A stretch of 60,772 bases of DNA from an uncultured Bacteroidales bacterium (GTDB lineage Bacteria; Bacteroidota; Bacteroidia; Bacteroidales; WCHB1-69). A program made the translations under genes and the position numbers. Under the pieces are notes generated by a model. That model was given only the letters and a program-made list of their open reading frames with translations. It ran no database searches and was not told where the DNA came from. Shown piece by piece: positions 8,225-17,039 of this stretch (its first letter is position 1; each line of letters opens with the position of its first letter). Where the stretch lies: contig CAJOFJ010000006.1 of assembly GCA_905233625.1 (NCBI GenBank), forward strand, positions 110,176 to 170,947. The letters run 5' to 3'.

Positions 8225-9964
8225 CTAAAATGAGGTGGTAACCGAAAGTCCCATACCGTAGGAGGCGGGGACAGAGCGGCAGACACCGCCAACACAGAGG
8301 ATTCCTTCACGGGTCTTGCCGAAGTTGAGGGCAATGCGGGTGGTATGCCATACAAATGCAGCCGAAACATTGTAGTAATGAATCCGTTGTCCCTTCACTG
8401 AATTTCCATAATTCCACTGGTCACCGACAGAGATGAACCATCGGGGGCTGATAGAATACTCCAGCATAGCGTACAGCCAGCTTCCCACATCTTCTTTAGT
8501 ATAAAGATGCTGCAATTCAAGACGCAAGGCATGTTTGGTATTGATTTTGCAAGTCAAATCCGAAGAAACCAAATGTCCCTGCAACATACCGCCATGGCCT
8601 TGCAGCACATCCATATTATAAGTAATGTAGTTGTACGCCAGAATCAGCTTCCAACGCTTGTCGAAACGATGGCTGAATTCGATACCCACATCCTGATACA
8701 GCAGTTTCTTACCGAATTTAAAGAATCCAGACTTATAGCCTTCGGTTCCTGACATGGTACCCAGTGAATCGGCCAGCGGCACGGATACCCGATCAATATC
8801 ATGGAAACGGGAAAAATTAAAAGTGATGTCGGTGCCATATTTGCCACCAAGTTTTGTCTTTTTGGGAATTTGGTAATTCACCTGCAACTGGGCACCAATC
8901 TGACCATTAGGCTGACTGGCATAGCTATAGTTGCTGATCAGCTGATAGGTGTACTGGCGGTTGATAGCGGGTATGTAATTAATGGCCAGCACTGGTGTTT
9001 TCGCCAGGGCCAATCGCTGAGAGCGGAAATCCATGTTGTCGGAACGGATAAACGAAGCCGACACACCAAGCCCTTTCATTGAGTATGTAGCGGAGAGGAA
9101 CAAAGCATTTCCTTTCTTATAGATAAACTGATTGGTGGCATTGGGATCATTAACTTTTTGAGCAAATTCTGCCTCAAAACGAAAACCCTCGTAGCCAAAA
9201 TTCAGCCTGGTGCTCCAACATGCCACATTGGCAGGAATTTTTTCAGAAAGAATTATCCCCTCTGTCTGTCTGTCCGTACCCGGGAAAAGGTCCACATAAA
9301 TATCGTAGTCCGACTTCTCGTATTTGCTCACAAAACTACCGCCAACCGTAGCCGTGAAACCTTTTTCAGAAATCACTGGAAAGATATCGCCGAATGCGAA
9401 TTCACCATCTATCCCTCGAACAAAATCTTGACGATATTTATAATCAAAATCGAAATTTTCGCGTTGGATACCCCATACGCCCTTAATCGTGATACCTTGA
9501 TACGGGGTCAATTTGATGCGGGCTCCAAGAAGACTGTTATCGACACCCAGCTGGCGTTCTTCATACGAACGCAGGGTAAAACCATTACCGAACTGTTCGT
9601 AGAAAGTACCCGCTGTCACCTGAATGATTTTATGCTTATAATCAAAATAAAAGCGAGTCAAACCCTGACCTTTGTAATCAATTTTCTCGAAATCAATCAA
9701 AGGGAAAGAATAAAACTCGTATTGGGCCCCAACGGTAAAACCGCCATTATTGTACATCAGGCTGAGATACGTATTGGCACGCACCTTGGAATCAACCGGC
9801 TCGGCGCCGATAAGCGAATCGGGGATGTAATACATGCCGTTGAATCCGAACTCACCGCTGATTTTGCCGTTTCCCACCACATGCTGGGACTGGGCAACAA
9901 AGACAAAACCACACACGAACAAAATGAGGCAAGTAAGTTTTGCCAGTTTATAGATGTTCCTCAT
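8225..9964 (-). CDS. Probable outer-membrane beta-barrel protein (DUF6029-like)
   Basis: 579 residues. A signal peptide (CLILFVCGFVFVAQSQ) is followed by alternating amphipathic strands throughout: YFDYKHKIIQVTAGTFYEQF, GARIKLTPYQGITIKGVWGI, WKLILAYNYITYNM. It ends in an aromatic-rich strand with a terminal Phe (GMGLSVTTSF), as outer-membrane barrels do. It resembles the DUF6029 family of Bacteroidota; that name is from memory and not checked. It lies one base downstream of the TlpA gene and is probably cotranscribed. Its function is unknown. Confidence 0.65.
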   Translation of the reverse strand: MRNIYKLAKLTCLILFVCGFVFVAQSQHVVGNGKISGEFGFNGMYYIPDSLIGAEPVDSKVRANTYLSLMYNNGGFTVGAQYEFYSFPLIDFEKIDYKGQGLTRFYFDYKHKIIQVTAGTFYEQFGNGFTLRSYEERQLGVDNSLLGARIKLTPYQGITIKGVWGIQRENFDFDYKYRQDFVRGIDGEFAFGDIFPVISEKGFTATVGGSFVSKYEKSDYDIYVDLFPGTDRQTEGIILSEKIPANVACWSTRLNFGYEGFRFEAEFAQKVNDPNATNQFIYKKGNALFLSATYSMKGLGVSASFIRSDNMDFRSQRLALAKTPVLAINYIPAINRQYTYQLISNYSYASQPNGQIGAQLQVNYQIPKKTKLGGKYGTDITFNFSRFHDIDRVSVPLADSLGTMSGTEGYKSGFFKFGKKLLYQDVGIEFSHRFDKRWKLILAYNYITYNMDVLQGHGGMLQGHLVSSDLTCKINTKHALRLELQHLYTKEDVGSWLYAMLEYSISPRWFISVGDQWNYGNSVKGQRIHYYNVSAAFVWHTTRIALNFGKTREGILCVGGVCRSVPASYGMGLSVTTSF

Positions 9965-9965
9965 A

Positions 9966-10484
9966 TTATTTCTTGATAAGTTTCAACAATTCCTGATAAA
10001 CCTCCTCCTCAGAGCCCGGTGCGTAAGAGGTGTGCTGCCACACGATTTCGCCATTGCCGTTAAGAATGCACAGATACGGCACATCGGGCACATTCATGGC
10101 GCGCTTGAAATCCCAGTTGGGGTCTTGCAAAACCTCATAATCCCAACCCTTACCGTTGACGAAGGGAGCCACACGGGCAGCGGTTTTGGAATCATCGATA
10201 GAGATCGCGTACAATTTCACACCGGTTTCTTCCACCCAATCGTCATATACATCGGCAATAGCCAGCAATTCGGCAATACAAGGCTTGCACCAAGTTGCCC
10301 ACAGACTGATGATGACGGGTTTTCCATCGTTTTTAATGTCACCGGTATTGAATGTTGAGCCGTTCAAGGTCTTTATATCCACCGCGGGAAGTTTAGGATA
10401 TTGTTTGGCTTTCTCCTGTCCTTCTTGAGCATAAATCAATGAAACAGAAAGAATTAAGGCGATCACAAGGGCTATTTTTTTCAT
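9966..10484 (-). CDS. TlpA-family periplasmic thioredoxin-like protein
   Basis: 172 residues: signal peptide MKKIALVIALILSVSLIYAQ, then a thioredoxin fold with the redox centre WCKPC in SLWATWCKPCIAEL near residue 65, and the cis-Pro strand NVPDVPYLCILNGNGEIV. The TlpA/ResA group reduces or isomerises exported disulfides. Upstream at 10524-10531 is a good promoter box; the barrel gene follows at once, so the thioredoxin may serve that or other envelope proteins. Confidence 0.88.
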   Translation of the reverse strand: MKKIALVIALILSVSLIYAQEGQEKAKQYPKLPAVDIKTLNGSTFNTGDIKNDGKPVIISLWATWCKPCIAELLAIADVYDDWVEETGVKLYAISIDDSKTAARVAPFVNGKGWDYEVLQDPNWDFKRAMNVPDVPYLCILNGNGEIVWQHTSYAPGSEEEVYQELLKLIKK

Positions 10485-10523
10485 ATTTTATTTGTATTTA
10501 ATATTATTGAAGAATACAAACTA

Positions 10524-10531
10524 CAAAGATA
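10524..10531 (-). promoter_or_regulatory. -7 promoter box for the tlpA-like/barrel pair
   Basis: TATCTTTG on the minus strand, 40 bases before the ATG. Confidence 0.6.
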
Positions 10532-10604
10532 CAAAAAATTTGGAAAAGATTAATCTATAGGTCTATAAATTTTCCCAAAATAAAGCCAAGACATGATATT
10601 TCCC

Positions 10605-10634
10605 TGTAGAGACGTTTCAGGAAACGTCACTACA
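10605..10634. repeat. Interspersed palindrome, GTAGAGACG family
   Basis: Two 14-base arms, TGTAGAGACGTTTC and GAAACGTCACTACA, around AG, with one mismatch. It lies eight bases beyond the end of the CPBP gene (minus strand) and could form a transcript hairpin there. Related copies are at 21698, 23455, 32246 and 32300. Confidence 0.75.
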
Positions 10635-10641
10635 AAAAGAA

Positions 10642-11577
10642 TTACTGTATCCTGTCCCCTATAACCTGTATCCTTTTCCGCCACAACAGATATATTCCGA
10701 CCGCTGCCAAGACAATCGCCACACCCAGAATATACGGCCAGCCATGAATATCTGAGAATTTCAGATTATCCATATCAAAACCACGACGCGACATGACAAA
10801 ATCGGAAAGGATATTCATACTGTTATGCATGAAGTGAGCCAGTATGGGCAACCACAATGAGCCACTCCAATAGCACAGGTAACCCAGATAGGCTCCTATC
10901 AGCATACGGGGAACAAAACCGGAGACTTGGAAATGTATCGCACTGAAAATGAAGGCTGTAATCCAAATGGCCCAATGCGGACTTTTTGTCCATTTCTGCA
11001 AAAAAGGCTGGATGGTGCCACGGAACATCAACTCCTCCCCTACCGCCGGCAATATGGCCATCACGAAGATGTTGATCAGCATAATACCGATGCGAGAATC
11101 CCGGATCATCAGTTCTCCCAACTCTCCGTTCTGCTTGTCCATACGACGCATCCATTCATCCAAGCCAGCCAAAGCATCCGGCAGTTTCCATCCTTCGTTC
11201 CATTCAGCCAAAGCCCACACAATAGGAATCAACACCAGAGACATCACAATGACGATATTGCTCATCCTATAACCCGGTGCCTTGTTCAGTTTGTTGTAAC
11301 TGAAGAAATTACGCTCTGACAAATAGCTGAACAACAAAGCGGGCAACATAAAAGTGCCCACAGAGCTGAATGACAAGGCAATGCGATAATATGCCGCTTG
11401 GTCAAGAGCATTAGTCGGCTTGCTGAAACCAAAACAGATGCTGTCCACAATAATGCCCACCACCGAAGCTACGATCATACAGCCCACAATCAGAGCCAAG
11501 AAGATAAGGATTTGCACAAAGCGGTTCTGGCCCTCGAAGAAGGGAATTTTTGTTGGTGAAAAAGGATTGGATTCCAT
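10642..11577 (-). CDS. CPBP-family intramembrane glutamic protease
   Basis: 311 residues with about eight membrane segments. The CPBP/Abi signature is complete: EE and R in VGEELMFRGTIQPFLQ, FSAIHF, and the last motif LPILAHFMHNSMNI. Such proteases cleave within the membrane (CAAX processing, bacteriocin immunity or signal relay); the substrate here is unknown. The start is ATG 11577; an adjoining TTG codon is not needed. A spacer of TTAACAATTAACAATTAA words separates it from the carboxyltransferase gene upstream. Confidence 0.88.
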   Translation of the reverse strand: MESNPFSPTKIPFFEGQNRFVQILIFLALIVGCMIVASVVGIIVDSICFGFSKPTNALDQAAYYRIALSFSSVGTFMLPALLFSYLSERNFFSYNKLNKAPGYRMSNIVIVMSLVLIPIVWALAEWNEGWKLPDALAGLDEWMRRMDKQNGELGELMIRDSRIGIMLINIFVMAILPAVGEELMFRGTIQPFLQKWTKSPHWAIWITAFIFSAIHFQVSGFVPRMLIGAYLGYLCYWSGSLWLPILAHFMHNSMNILSDFVMSRRGFDMDNLKFSDIHGWPYILGVAIVLAAVGIYLLWRKRIQVIGDRIQ

Positions 11578-11620
11578 CAATTAACAATTAACAATTAATA
11601 ATTAACAGAGAATCAACATG

Positions 11621-13411
11621 TTATTTCAGGAAGGCGATGATGTCGCCTTTGTGTACTTTCTCACCGGGTTTTACAACAACCTCTATCAGTTTGCCTTCAT
11701 ACAAAGCGGGAACTTCTTGTATGCCATAGAAAGCATTGATCCAGCAAACCGGCTCACCTTCTTTGTAGGCTGTACCTAACGGCTTGCTCATCGAAGGCTC
11801 ATTAACTGCCAATTCCCAGATGACCATACCATCGGTGTTGGCCACTACCTGCTTGGCTTCGGGTTCCTTGGCCAGCACTCGGTCTATAATCTCTTGCTTT
11901 TTGACTTCCGGAGCCTTGATTTCCTTGACAACTATCTGTATATTAGATTTTTTCTTCGCCTCTTCCAGTTCTAATTCGAACTTCTGTTTGGCCACACCGG
12001 AACGATAATCCAGATACTGACGCTCATGCATAGCGTACTCGAACAGTTCCTCGTCGTCCTGGCCTCTGTCCCAACCCTGCTCTTCCATCAGCTTGATATA
12101 CTTGGGCAGCTCGTCGGGATAATTATCCTGCGGAACGCCCGTATAGAACTCATAACCATTTTCTTTGGCCAGTTCCACGATTTCGGGAGCCAAGGTGCCC
12201 GGCAGCTGACCGGTCTTGCCCAGAATCATATCCCAGGTATTCTTATCCATCTGCGAGAAGCGGGGTTTACCCTGCGCCATCTGCATGATATTCATCAAAG
12301 CAATATTCTTCACATACTGACTGAAAGGCGTTACCAATGGCGGATTACCCACCTTCGGCCATACGTATTGCACTTCCTGGAACATCATCACCATTAATTC
12401 ATCCTCGGTCAGCTCTTTCTTGCCCGCATTACGCAGGAACATGTTGATACCGTTCTGTGCACCGCGCAGGTCGGCCATCAGAGAACCCATCATACCGCCA
12501 GGAAGACCGCAGCCCACCAACAAAGAAGTCATGATTTTATTTCTAGGATTAATGAAATAACCCAAGAAATCATCCATAAACTTCTGTGTCAACGCACGCG
12601 CCTGCATATAAGCATTCATATTGATTTCAGGCACATCGAAACCAGCGTCTTTCAGCATCGCCTGGATAGTAATGACATCAGGATGCACCATACCCCATGA
12701 CAGCGGTTCCATGGCCACATCAACAATGTCAGCACCATTTCTGCACACTTCCAGCATGGAGGCCACCGAGAAACCGGGACCTGTATGGCCGTGGTACTGC
12801 ACCTTGATATGCGGATATTTATCTTTGATAGCTTTCACCAAACGGCCCAGCATCACGGGACGGCCTACACCGGCCATATCCTTCAGGCCGATTTCGTCGC
12901 AGCCGTATTCCACACATTTGTCCACCACTCCCATATAATATTCCACCGTATGGATATCAGAATAGGTAATACTCAGGGCAGCCTGCGAAATCATACCGGC
13001 CTCTTTGGCATATTTGATAGACCATTCCAGGTTGCGGTGGTCGTTCAAACCACAGAACGAACGGGCGATGTCCACGCCCTGGGCTTTCTTCACCTTGAAC
13101 ATCAGACGGCGCACATCCTTGGGTACCGGATACATACGCAATCCGTTGAGGGCACGTTCCAGCATCTGAGTTTTGATACCAGCATCATTGAAAGGCTTGC
13201 ACCACTGGCGCACCGCCTTATTGGGGTTCTCTCCGTAGAGCAGGTTCACCTGTTCTGAAGCTCCGCCATTGGTCTCCACACGGCTGAAGCAACCCATTTC
13301 GATGATAACAGGAGCTATTTCGAGCAACTGGTCCACACGAGGCACATACTTTCCCGAGGACTGCCACATATCGCGATAGACGAGACAAAATTCAACTTTC
13401 TTCTTTTCCAT
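11621..13411 (-). CDS. Oxaloacetate decarboxylase alpha / pyruvate carboxylase subunit B-like carboxyltransferase with degenerate biotinyl domain
   Basis: 596 residues. The N-terminal carboxyltransferase barrel is clear (EMGCFSRVETNGGAS, GCDEIGLKDMAGVG, KVQYHGHTGPGFSVASMLE with metal-ligand HxH) followed by the conserved PYC_OADA domain. After a short charged linker (~residues 470-515) comes a biotinyl-like beta fold ending VVVKPGEKVHKGDIIAFLK. Where biotinyl domains carry AMKM, this one reads INAFYGIQ (about residues 556-563), so there is no lysine to biotinylate. The enzyme probably uses a separate biotin carrier encoded elsewhere. It has its own promoter box at 13491-13498. Confidence 0.85.
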   Translation of the reverse strand: MEKKKVEFCLVYRDMWQSSGKYVPRVDQLLEIAPVIIEMGCFSRVETNGGASEQVNLLYGENPNKAVRQWCKPFNDAGIKTQMLERALNGLRMYPVPKDVRRLMFKVKKAQGVDIARSFCGLNDHRNLEWSIKYAKEAGMISQAALSITYSDIHTVEYYMGVVDKCVEYGCDEIGLKDMAGVGRPVMLGRLVKAIKDKYPHIKVQYHGHTGPGFSVASMLEVCRNGADIVDVAMEPLSWGMVHPDVITIQAMLKDAGFDVPEINMNAYMQARALTQKFMDDFLGYFINPRNKIMTSLLVGCGLPGGMMGSLMADLRGAQNGINMFLRNAGKKELTEDELMVMMFQEVQYVWPKVGNPPLVTPFSQYVKNIALMNIMQMAQGKPRFSQMDKNTWDMILGKTGQLPGTLAPEIVELAKENGYEFYTGVPQDNYPDELPKYIKLMEEQGWDRGQDDEELFEYAMHERQYLDYRSGVAKQKFELELEEAKKKSNIQIVVKEIKAPEVKKQEIIDRVLAKEPEAKQVVANTDGMVIWELAVNEPSMSKPLGTAYKEGEPVCWINAFYGIQEVPALYEGKLIEVVVKPGEKVHKGDIIAFLK

Positions 13412-13490
13412 AATTTATGTCGTTTTTATTATTTTAAATTACTGACAATCAATAAAATATATTTATATCACCATCTATTCAAAAAGATGG

Positions 13491-13498
13491 CAAAGATA
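13491..13498 (-). promoter_or_regulatory. -7 promoter box for the carboxyltransferase gene
   Basis: TATCTTTG on the minus strand, 80 bases before the ATG at 13411. Confidence 0.55.
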
Positions 13499-13556
13499 AT
13501 GAATTTTATTGAGAAATTCAACGGAGGATTTTTTTCTGCAAAAGAATGTTGATTAA

Positions 13557-13955
13557 CTACCTCAATCCCGCATGTTTGTTGGCCCAGCGCTCGGTATAAA
13601 AGTCGTGGTAGTCGCCTCGTCCGTCATAAAAAACCAGATGCAACACAGAAGGCAAGCCGATGATCAGCAGGTATAGCGGACCAAAGATTTTGGAGTCCAC
13701 AGTATGGCCGTCCAACTCATGCCGTACAGTTTCTTCGTCGTAAGCACAGGAGGGGCTAATCAGGGCAAAATTGCCCAAGGAAACCCCACCAGCCTTTGAC
13801 GGCAGTTTGGTTTTCAGTGCGAAACAATAATGTCGATAGGCAATCACACCTTCTGTCTTGGAAAAAAGCAGGATAAGCAATGCCACCATATTCTGCGGCA
13901 GTTGCCATATAAACAGCAGGGCAAAGACGAGAGCGTGCAAAATGTTGGTCATCAT
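13557..13955 (-). CDS. Small membrane-associated protein with HExxxH-like motif, unknown function
   Basis: 132 residues. Two hydrophobic segments (residues ~5-32 and 92-108) flank VRHELDGHTVDSKIFGPLYL; the C-terminus has YHDFYTERWANKHAG. It resembles, from memory, a group of short Bacteroidota/Firmicutes proteins that carry HExGH followed by QSxxxGPLYL and YHxFxTExWAN, which look like a reduced metallopeptidase core. Here the spacing is HELDGH, one residue more than HExxH. It is one base downstream of the ABC permease gene at 13957, so it may be the tail of that operon. Real gene very likely; function unknown. Confidence 0.6.
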   Translation of the reverse strand: MMTNILHALVFALLFIWQLPQNMVALLILLFSKTEGVIAYRHYCFALKTKLPSKAGGVSLGNFALISPSCAYDEETVRHELDGHTVDSKIFGPLYLLIIGLPSVLHLVFYDGRGDYHDFYTERWANKHAGLR

Positions 13956-13956
13956 T

Positions 13957-15075
13957 TTATTTACTACTCTCTTTGTAACTCAGTATCGCCGCGGTGTTCA
14001 AAATGACCGCCATAACCGACAAGGTGATGGTCTGAATCTTCACATCAGAAAACTCGCAACCTTTGAGCACCATTTTTTTGATAACATCCATATAGAACGA
14101 CATGGGATTCAGGTAATTGATAAATTTCGCCCACTCCGGCATGCCTTCAGTAGGTGTGAACAAACCGCTCAGCAATACGAAAACGATAAAGAGGAAGAAG
14201 ACAATGAACATAGCCTGCAGCTGGTTCTCTGCCACAGCGGAAATAAAGAACCCCAATCCCAGCATCACAAACAGGTAGATGGCGGTGATGGTCAGCAATA
14301 CAGGAATGCTACCCTGTACAGTAATGCTGAATATCAGCTTCATCAGAAAGAGTCCCATGATAAATTCCGCCATACCCAGAATCCAGAATGGAATCATCTT
14401 GCCCAGCAAGAACTGCCATTTACGGATAGGCGTGACATTGATCTGCTCGATGGTACCGATTTCCTTCTCACGCACCAGGTTCAATGCCGTTACGTACGCA
14501 CCAATCAAAGTAACCAAAATCACCAAAATACCAGGCACAATCAGATTTTTATAATTCATCTGCTCATTGTACCAATATATATTGGTAGTGAACAACTGTG
14601 CATTGTCTGAGAAGGCCGACATTCCCGAATTCTCGGCGGTTTCTTTCAGGTAATCGCCAATCACCGTTTGTACATAGCCGCAGCCGATACCTGCTTTTAC
14701 CGTGTTGATAGCATTGGCCGTGATAGCGATAGTAGTCCCCTGCTGGCCCATGACATTCTTCTCGAAATTCAACGGGATTTCCACCAGGAAATCAATTTTG
14801 TCCGCCTTCATCAGCTGGTCGGCATACGACTTGGAATCAATCATGCCCTTGCTCCTGAAATGTGTCGAGCTGCTAAACTCCTCAATCAGCTGGCGAGAAA
14901 GTGTGGAGTTGTCATTATCGATAAAAGCGATATCCAGCACCTTGATTTCGTAGTCGGCAGTAAAGGGGAAGAGGATAAACTGCACCATAGGCGCAACGAT
15001 GAGAATGCTCATCAGCAAAGGGCTTCTGAACACCTGCAAGAACTCTTTCTTTATCAGCATCAAGATTATTCTCAT
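13957..15075 (-). CDS. ABC-2 type exporter permease (YhhJ/YbhR-like)
   Basis: 372 residues: one N-terminal membrane helix, a large extracytoplasmic domain (~50-170), then five C-terminal helices with the ABC-2 signature NLVREKEIGTIEQINVTPIR. It pairs with the next permease (15078-16181; gap of two bases) to form the membrane part of an exporter with two ATPase genes and an HlyD-type lipoprotein. YbhFSR-like systems export drugs or other amphiphiles; the cargo here is unknown. Confidence 0.9.
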   Translation of the reverse strand: MRIILMLIKKEFLQVFRSPLLMSILIVAPMVQFILFPFTADYEIKVLDIAFIDNDNSTLSRQLIEEFSSSTHFRSKGMIDSKSYADQLMKADKIDFLVEIPLNFEKNVMGQQGTTIAITANAINTVKAGIGCGYVQTVIGDYLKETAENSGMSAFSDNAQLFTTNIYWYNEQMNYKNLIVPGILVILVTLIGAYVTALNLVREKEIGTIEQINVTPIRKWQFLLGKMIPFWILGMAEFIMGLFLMKLIFSITVQGSIPVLLTITAIYLFVMLGLGFFISAVAENQLQAMFIVFFLFIVFVLLSGLFTPTEGMPEWAKFINYLNPMSFYMDVIKKMVLKGCEFSDVKIQTITLSVMAVILNTAAILSYKESSK

Positions 15076-15077
15076 CG

Positions 15078-16181
15078 CTATTTTCTTTTATCTACATTCG
15101 TTAAACTAATGGTTATCAACACAATAGCCATCAATATCAAGATTCCCAGGTACTTCCATATATCAAAGAAACCGGAGCCTTTTATCATTACATCCTTGAT
15201 GGCAATGATAAACCACTTGGCAGGAAACACATCGGCCAGCACCTGGAAAAACATCGGCATATTGTCGAGGGGGAAGAGAAAACCTGACAGCAACACTGTA
15301 GGCAGGAAGAGACCCATCATCGTCACCATCATAGCATCAATCTGCGTCTTACTGATGGCTGAGATCATCATACCGAACGAAGCTGCGGTGAACATAAAAA
15401 TGATGCAAAGCAACAGAAGCAACCAGATACTTCCATTGACCGGCATCTTGAACACAAACACGCTGATAAGGATAATCATGGCGGTGCTGATCAACGACAG
15501 ACACATATACGGAATCACCTTACCGATAATAACATACACTTTTTTTACGGGTGTAATCAGCAGCATATTCATAGTACCCGTCTCCTTCTCGCGAGCCAGA
15601 GTAATGGATGACATCAGGGCCGTGACAATAATCATAATCAGCGTGATAATGCCCGGCACAAACATGTAAACGCTATTCATTTCGGGATTATAACGCATGT
15701 TGGTCACCATCTCCACCGTACCGCTTTCCGAGCCTTTATGATTATACTCCGTAATAAAATCGTGTGTAATGGCTTGCAGGTAATTATTCAATACTGATGC
15801 CACATTAAGGTCTGATACATCATTGATAATCTGCAAGGTAGCTATTTTCTCTTTCTCCAAAGAATGCTCGAATTCTGATGGTATGATAATGGCCAACTTG
15901 ATATCCATCTCCTTGAAATCACGGTCAATCTCACTTTCTGTTTCGGGATAGGCTACCACCTGGAAATAGCCTGAAGAGGAAATCTTGTCAATCAGCGCCA
16001 CCGATTGGCTGTCCTTGGACTGGTCGAGGACAGCCACTTTCGCATTGCGGATTTCCGTACTGATCGTAAAACCGAATAGCAGTACCAGCATGATAGGAAT
16101 TGCCAACACCAGGAACAAGGTAATCTTATCCCTCACGATGTGGATTAGCTCCTTGTATAATATCATGCGAAGTTCCTTCAT
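15078..16181 (-). CDS. ABC-2 type exporter permease (YbhS-like)
   Basis: 367 residues with the same topology as its neighbour: helix at 22-40, external domain, then five or six helices. The signature TLAREKETGTMNMLLITPVK sits at about residues 193-212. It lies six bases downstream of the ATPase gene. The paralogous permease pair suggests a heterodimeric channel. Confidence 0.9.
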   Translation of the reverse strand: MKELRMILYKELIHIVRDKITLFLVLAIPIMLVLLFGFTISTEIRNAKVAVLDQSKDSQSVALIDKISSSGYFQVVAYPETESEIDRDFKEMDIKLAIIIPSEFEHSLEKEKIATLQIINDVSDLNVASVLNNYLQAITHDFITEYNHKGSESGTVEMVTNMRYNPEMNSVYMFVPGIITLIMIIVTALMSSITLAREKETGTMNMLLITPVKKVYVIIGKVIPYMCLSLISTAMIILISVFVFKMPVNGSIWLLLLLCIIFMFTAASFGMMISAISKTQIDAMMVTMMGLFLPTVLLSGFLFPLDNMPMFFQVLADVFPAKWFIIAIKDVMIKGSGFFDIWKYLGILILMAIVLITISLTNVDKRK

Positions 16182-16187
16182 AATACA

Positions 16188-16907
16188 TTAACGATTGACA
16201 AATTTGACGAATACTTCCTCGATGCTGTTCACGCCCATCTGCTGCTTCAGCTCATCGGGGGTGCCAATGAGTTTCAGGCAGCCATCGGACATGATGGAGA
16301 TACGATGACAGTACTCCGCCTCATCCATGTAGTGGGTGGTCACAAAAATGGTAATTCCTTGTGCTGCTGCCTGGTAAATCAGCTTCCAGAACTCACGACG
16401 AACAATAGGGTCAACGCCACTGGTTGGTTCATCCAGGAACACAATTTCAGGGCGATGCAAGATAGCCGTGGCGAAAGCCAGCTTTTGTTTCCAACCCAGA
16501 GGAATAGAAGCCACCAAGGAATTCTTTTTGTCCAGCAGCATCAATTCCTCCAGACTATTATTAATTCTCTGTTTCAACTCTTTAGGAGGAATACCATACA
16601 CTGTTCCAAAGAGCTGCATATTCTCAAAAACCGTCAAATCGTTGTACAGCGAGAAGCGCTGGCTCATGTAACCGATATGCTTTTTAATCTGCTTGGACTC
16701 CGTTCTGATGGAATAACCGCCAATCAATGCGTCGCCGGAAGTGGGCAGCAGCAAGCCACTCATCATTTTGATGGCTGTAGTCTTACCCGCACCATTCGCG
16801 CCGAGAAAACCGAAGATTTCCCCTTTCTCCACCTCGAAATTGATGTGGTTGACAGCGGTGAAAGTTCCGAACTGCTTGGTTAGATCTTTGGCAACGATGC
16901 TTTGCAT
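16188..16907 (-). CDS. ABC exporter ATP-binding protein
   Basis: 239 residues. Walker A GANGAGKTTAIKMM, Walker B IVFLDEPTSGVDP and the switch His (TTHYMDEAEYC) are intact. The ABC signature is not LSGGQ but IPLGWKQKLA, a variation usual in the second half of YbhF-type double ATPases. In E. coli the two halves are fused in one protein; here they are separate genes, this one and 17040-17954. It follows a 125-base microrepeat spacer. Confidence 0.9.
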   Translation of the reverse strand: MQSIVAKDLTKQFGTFTAVNHINFEVEKGEIFGFLGANGAGKTTAIKMMSGLLLPTSGDALIGGYSIRTESKQIKKHIGYMSQRFSLYNDLTVFENMQLFGTVYGIPPKELKQRINNSLEELMLLDKKNSLVASIPLGWKQKLAFATAILHRPEIVFLDEPTSGVDPIVRREFWKLIYQAAAQGITIFVTTHYMDEAEYCHRISIMSDGCLKLIGTPDELKQQMGVNSIEEVFVKFVNR

Positions 16908-16912
16908 TTTAG

Positions 16913-17038
16913 GGGTTAGGGGTTAGAAGATTAATGTTTAGTGTTTAGTGATTTTTGAATTTTGAATTTTGAATTCTGAATTATTAATTTTGAATTATTA
17001 ATTGTCAACTATCAATTATCAATTATCAATTGTCAACT
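16913..17038. repeat. AT-rich microrepeat spacer
   Basis: Tandem degenerate words: AGGGGTTAGGGGTTAGAAG, TTTTGAATTTTGAATTCTG, AATTATCAATTATCAATTG. It lies inside the exporter operon between two ATPase genes, with no visible promoter box or terminator. Confidence 0.65.
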
Positions 17039-17039
17039 G

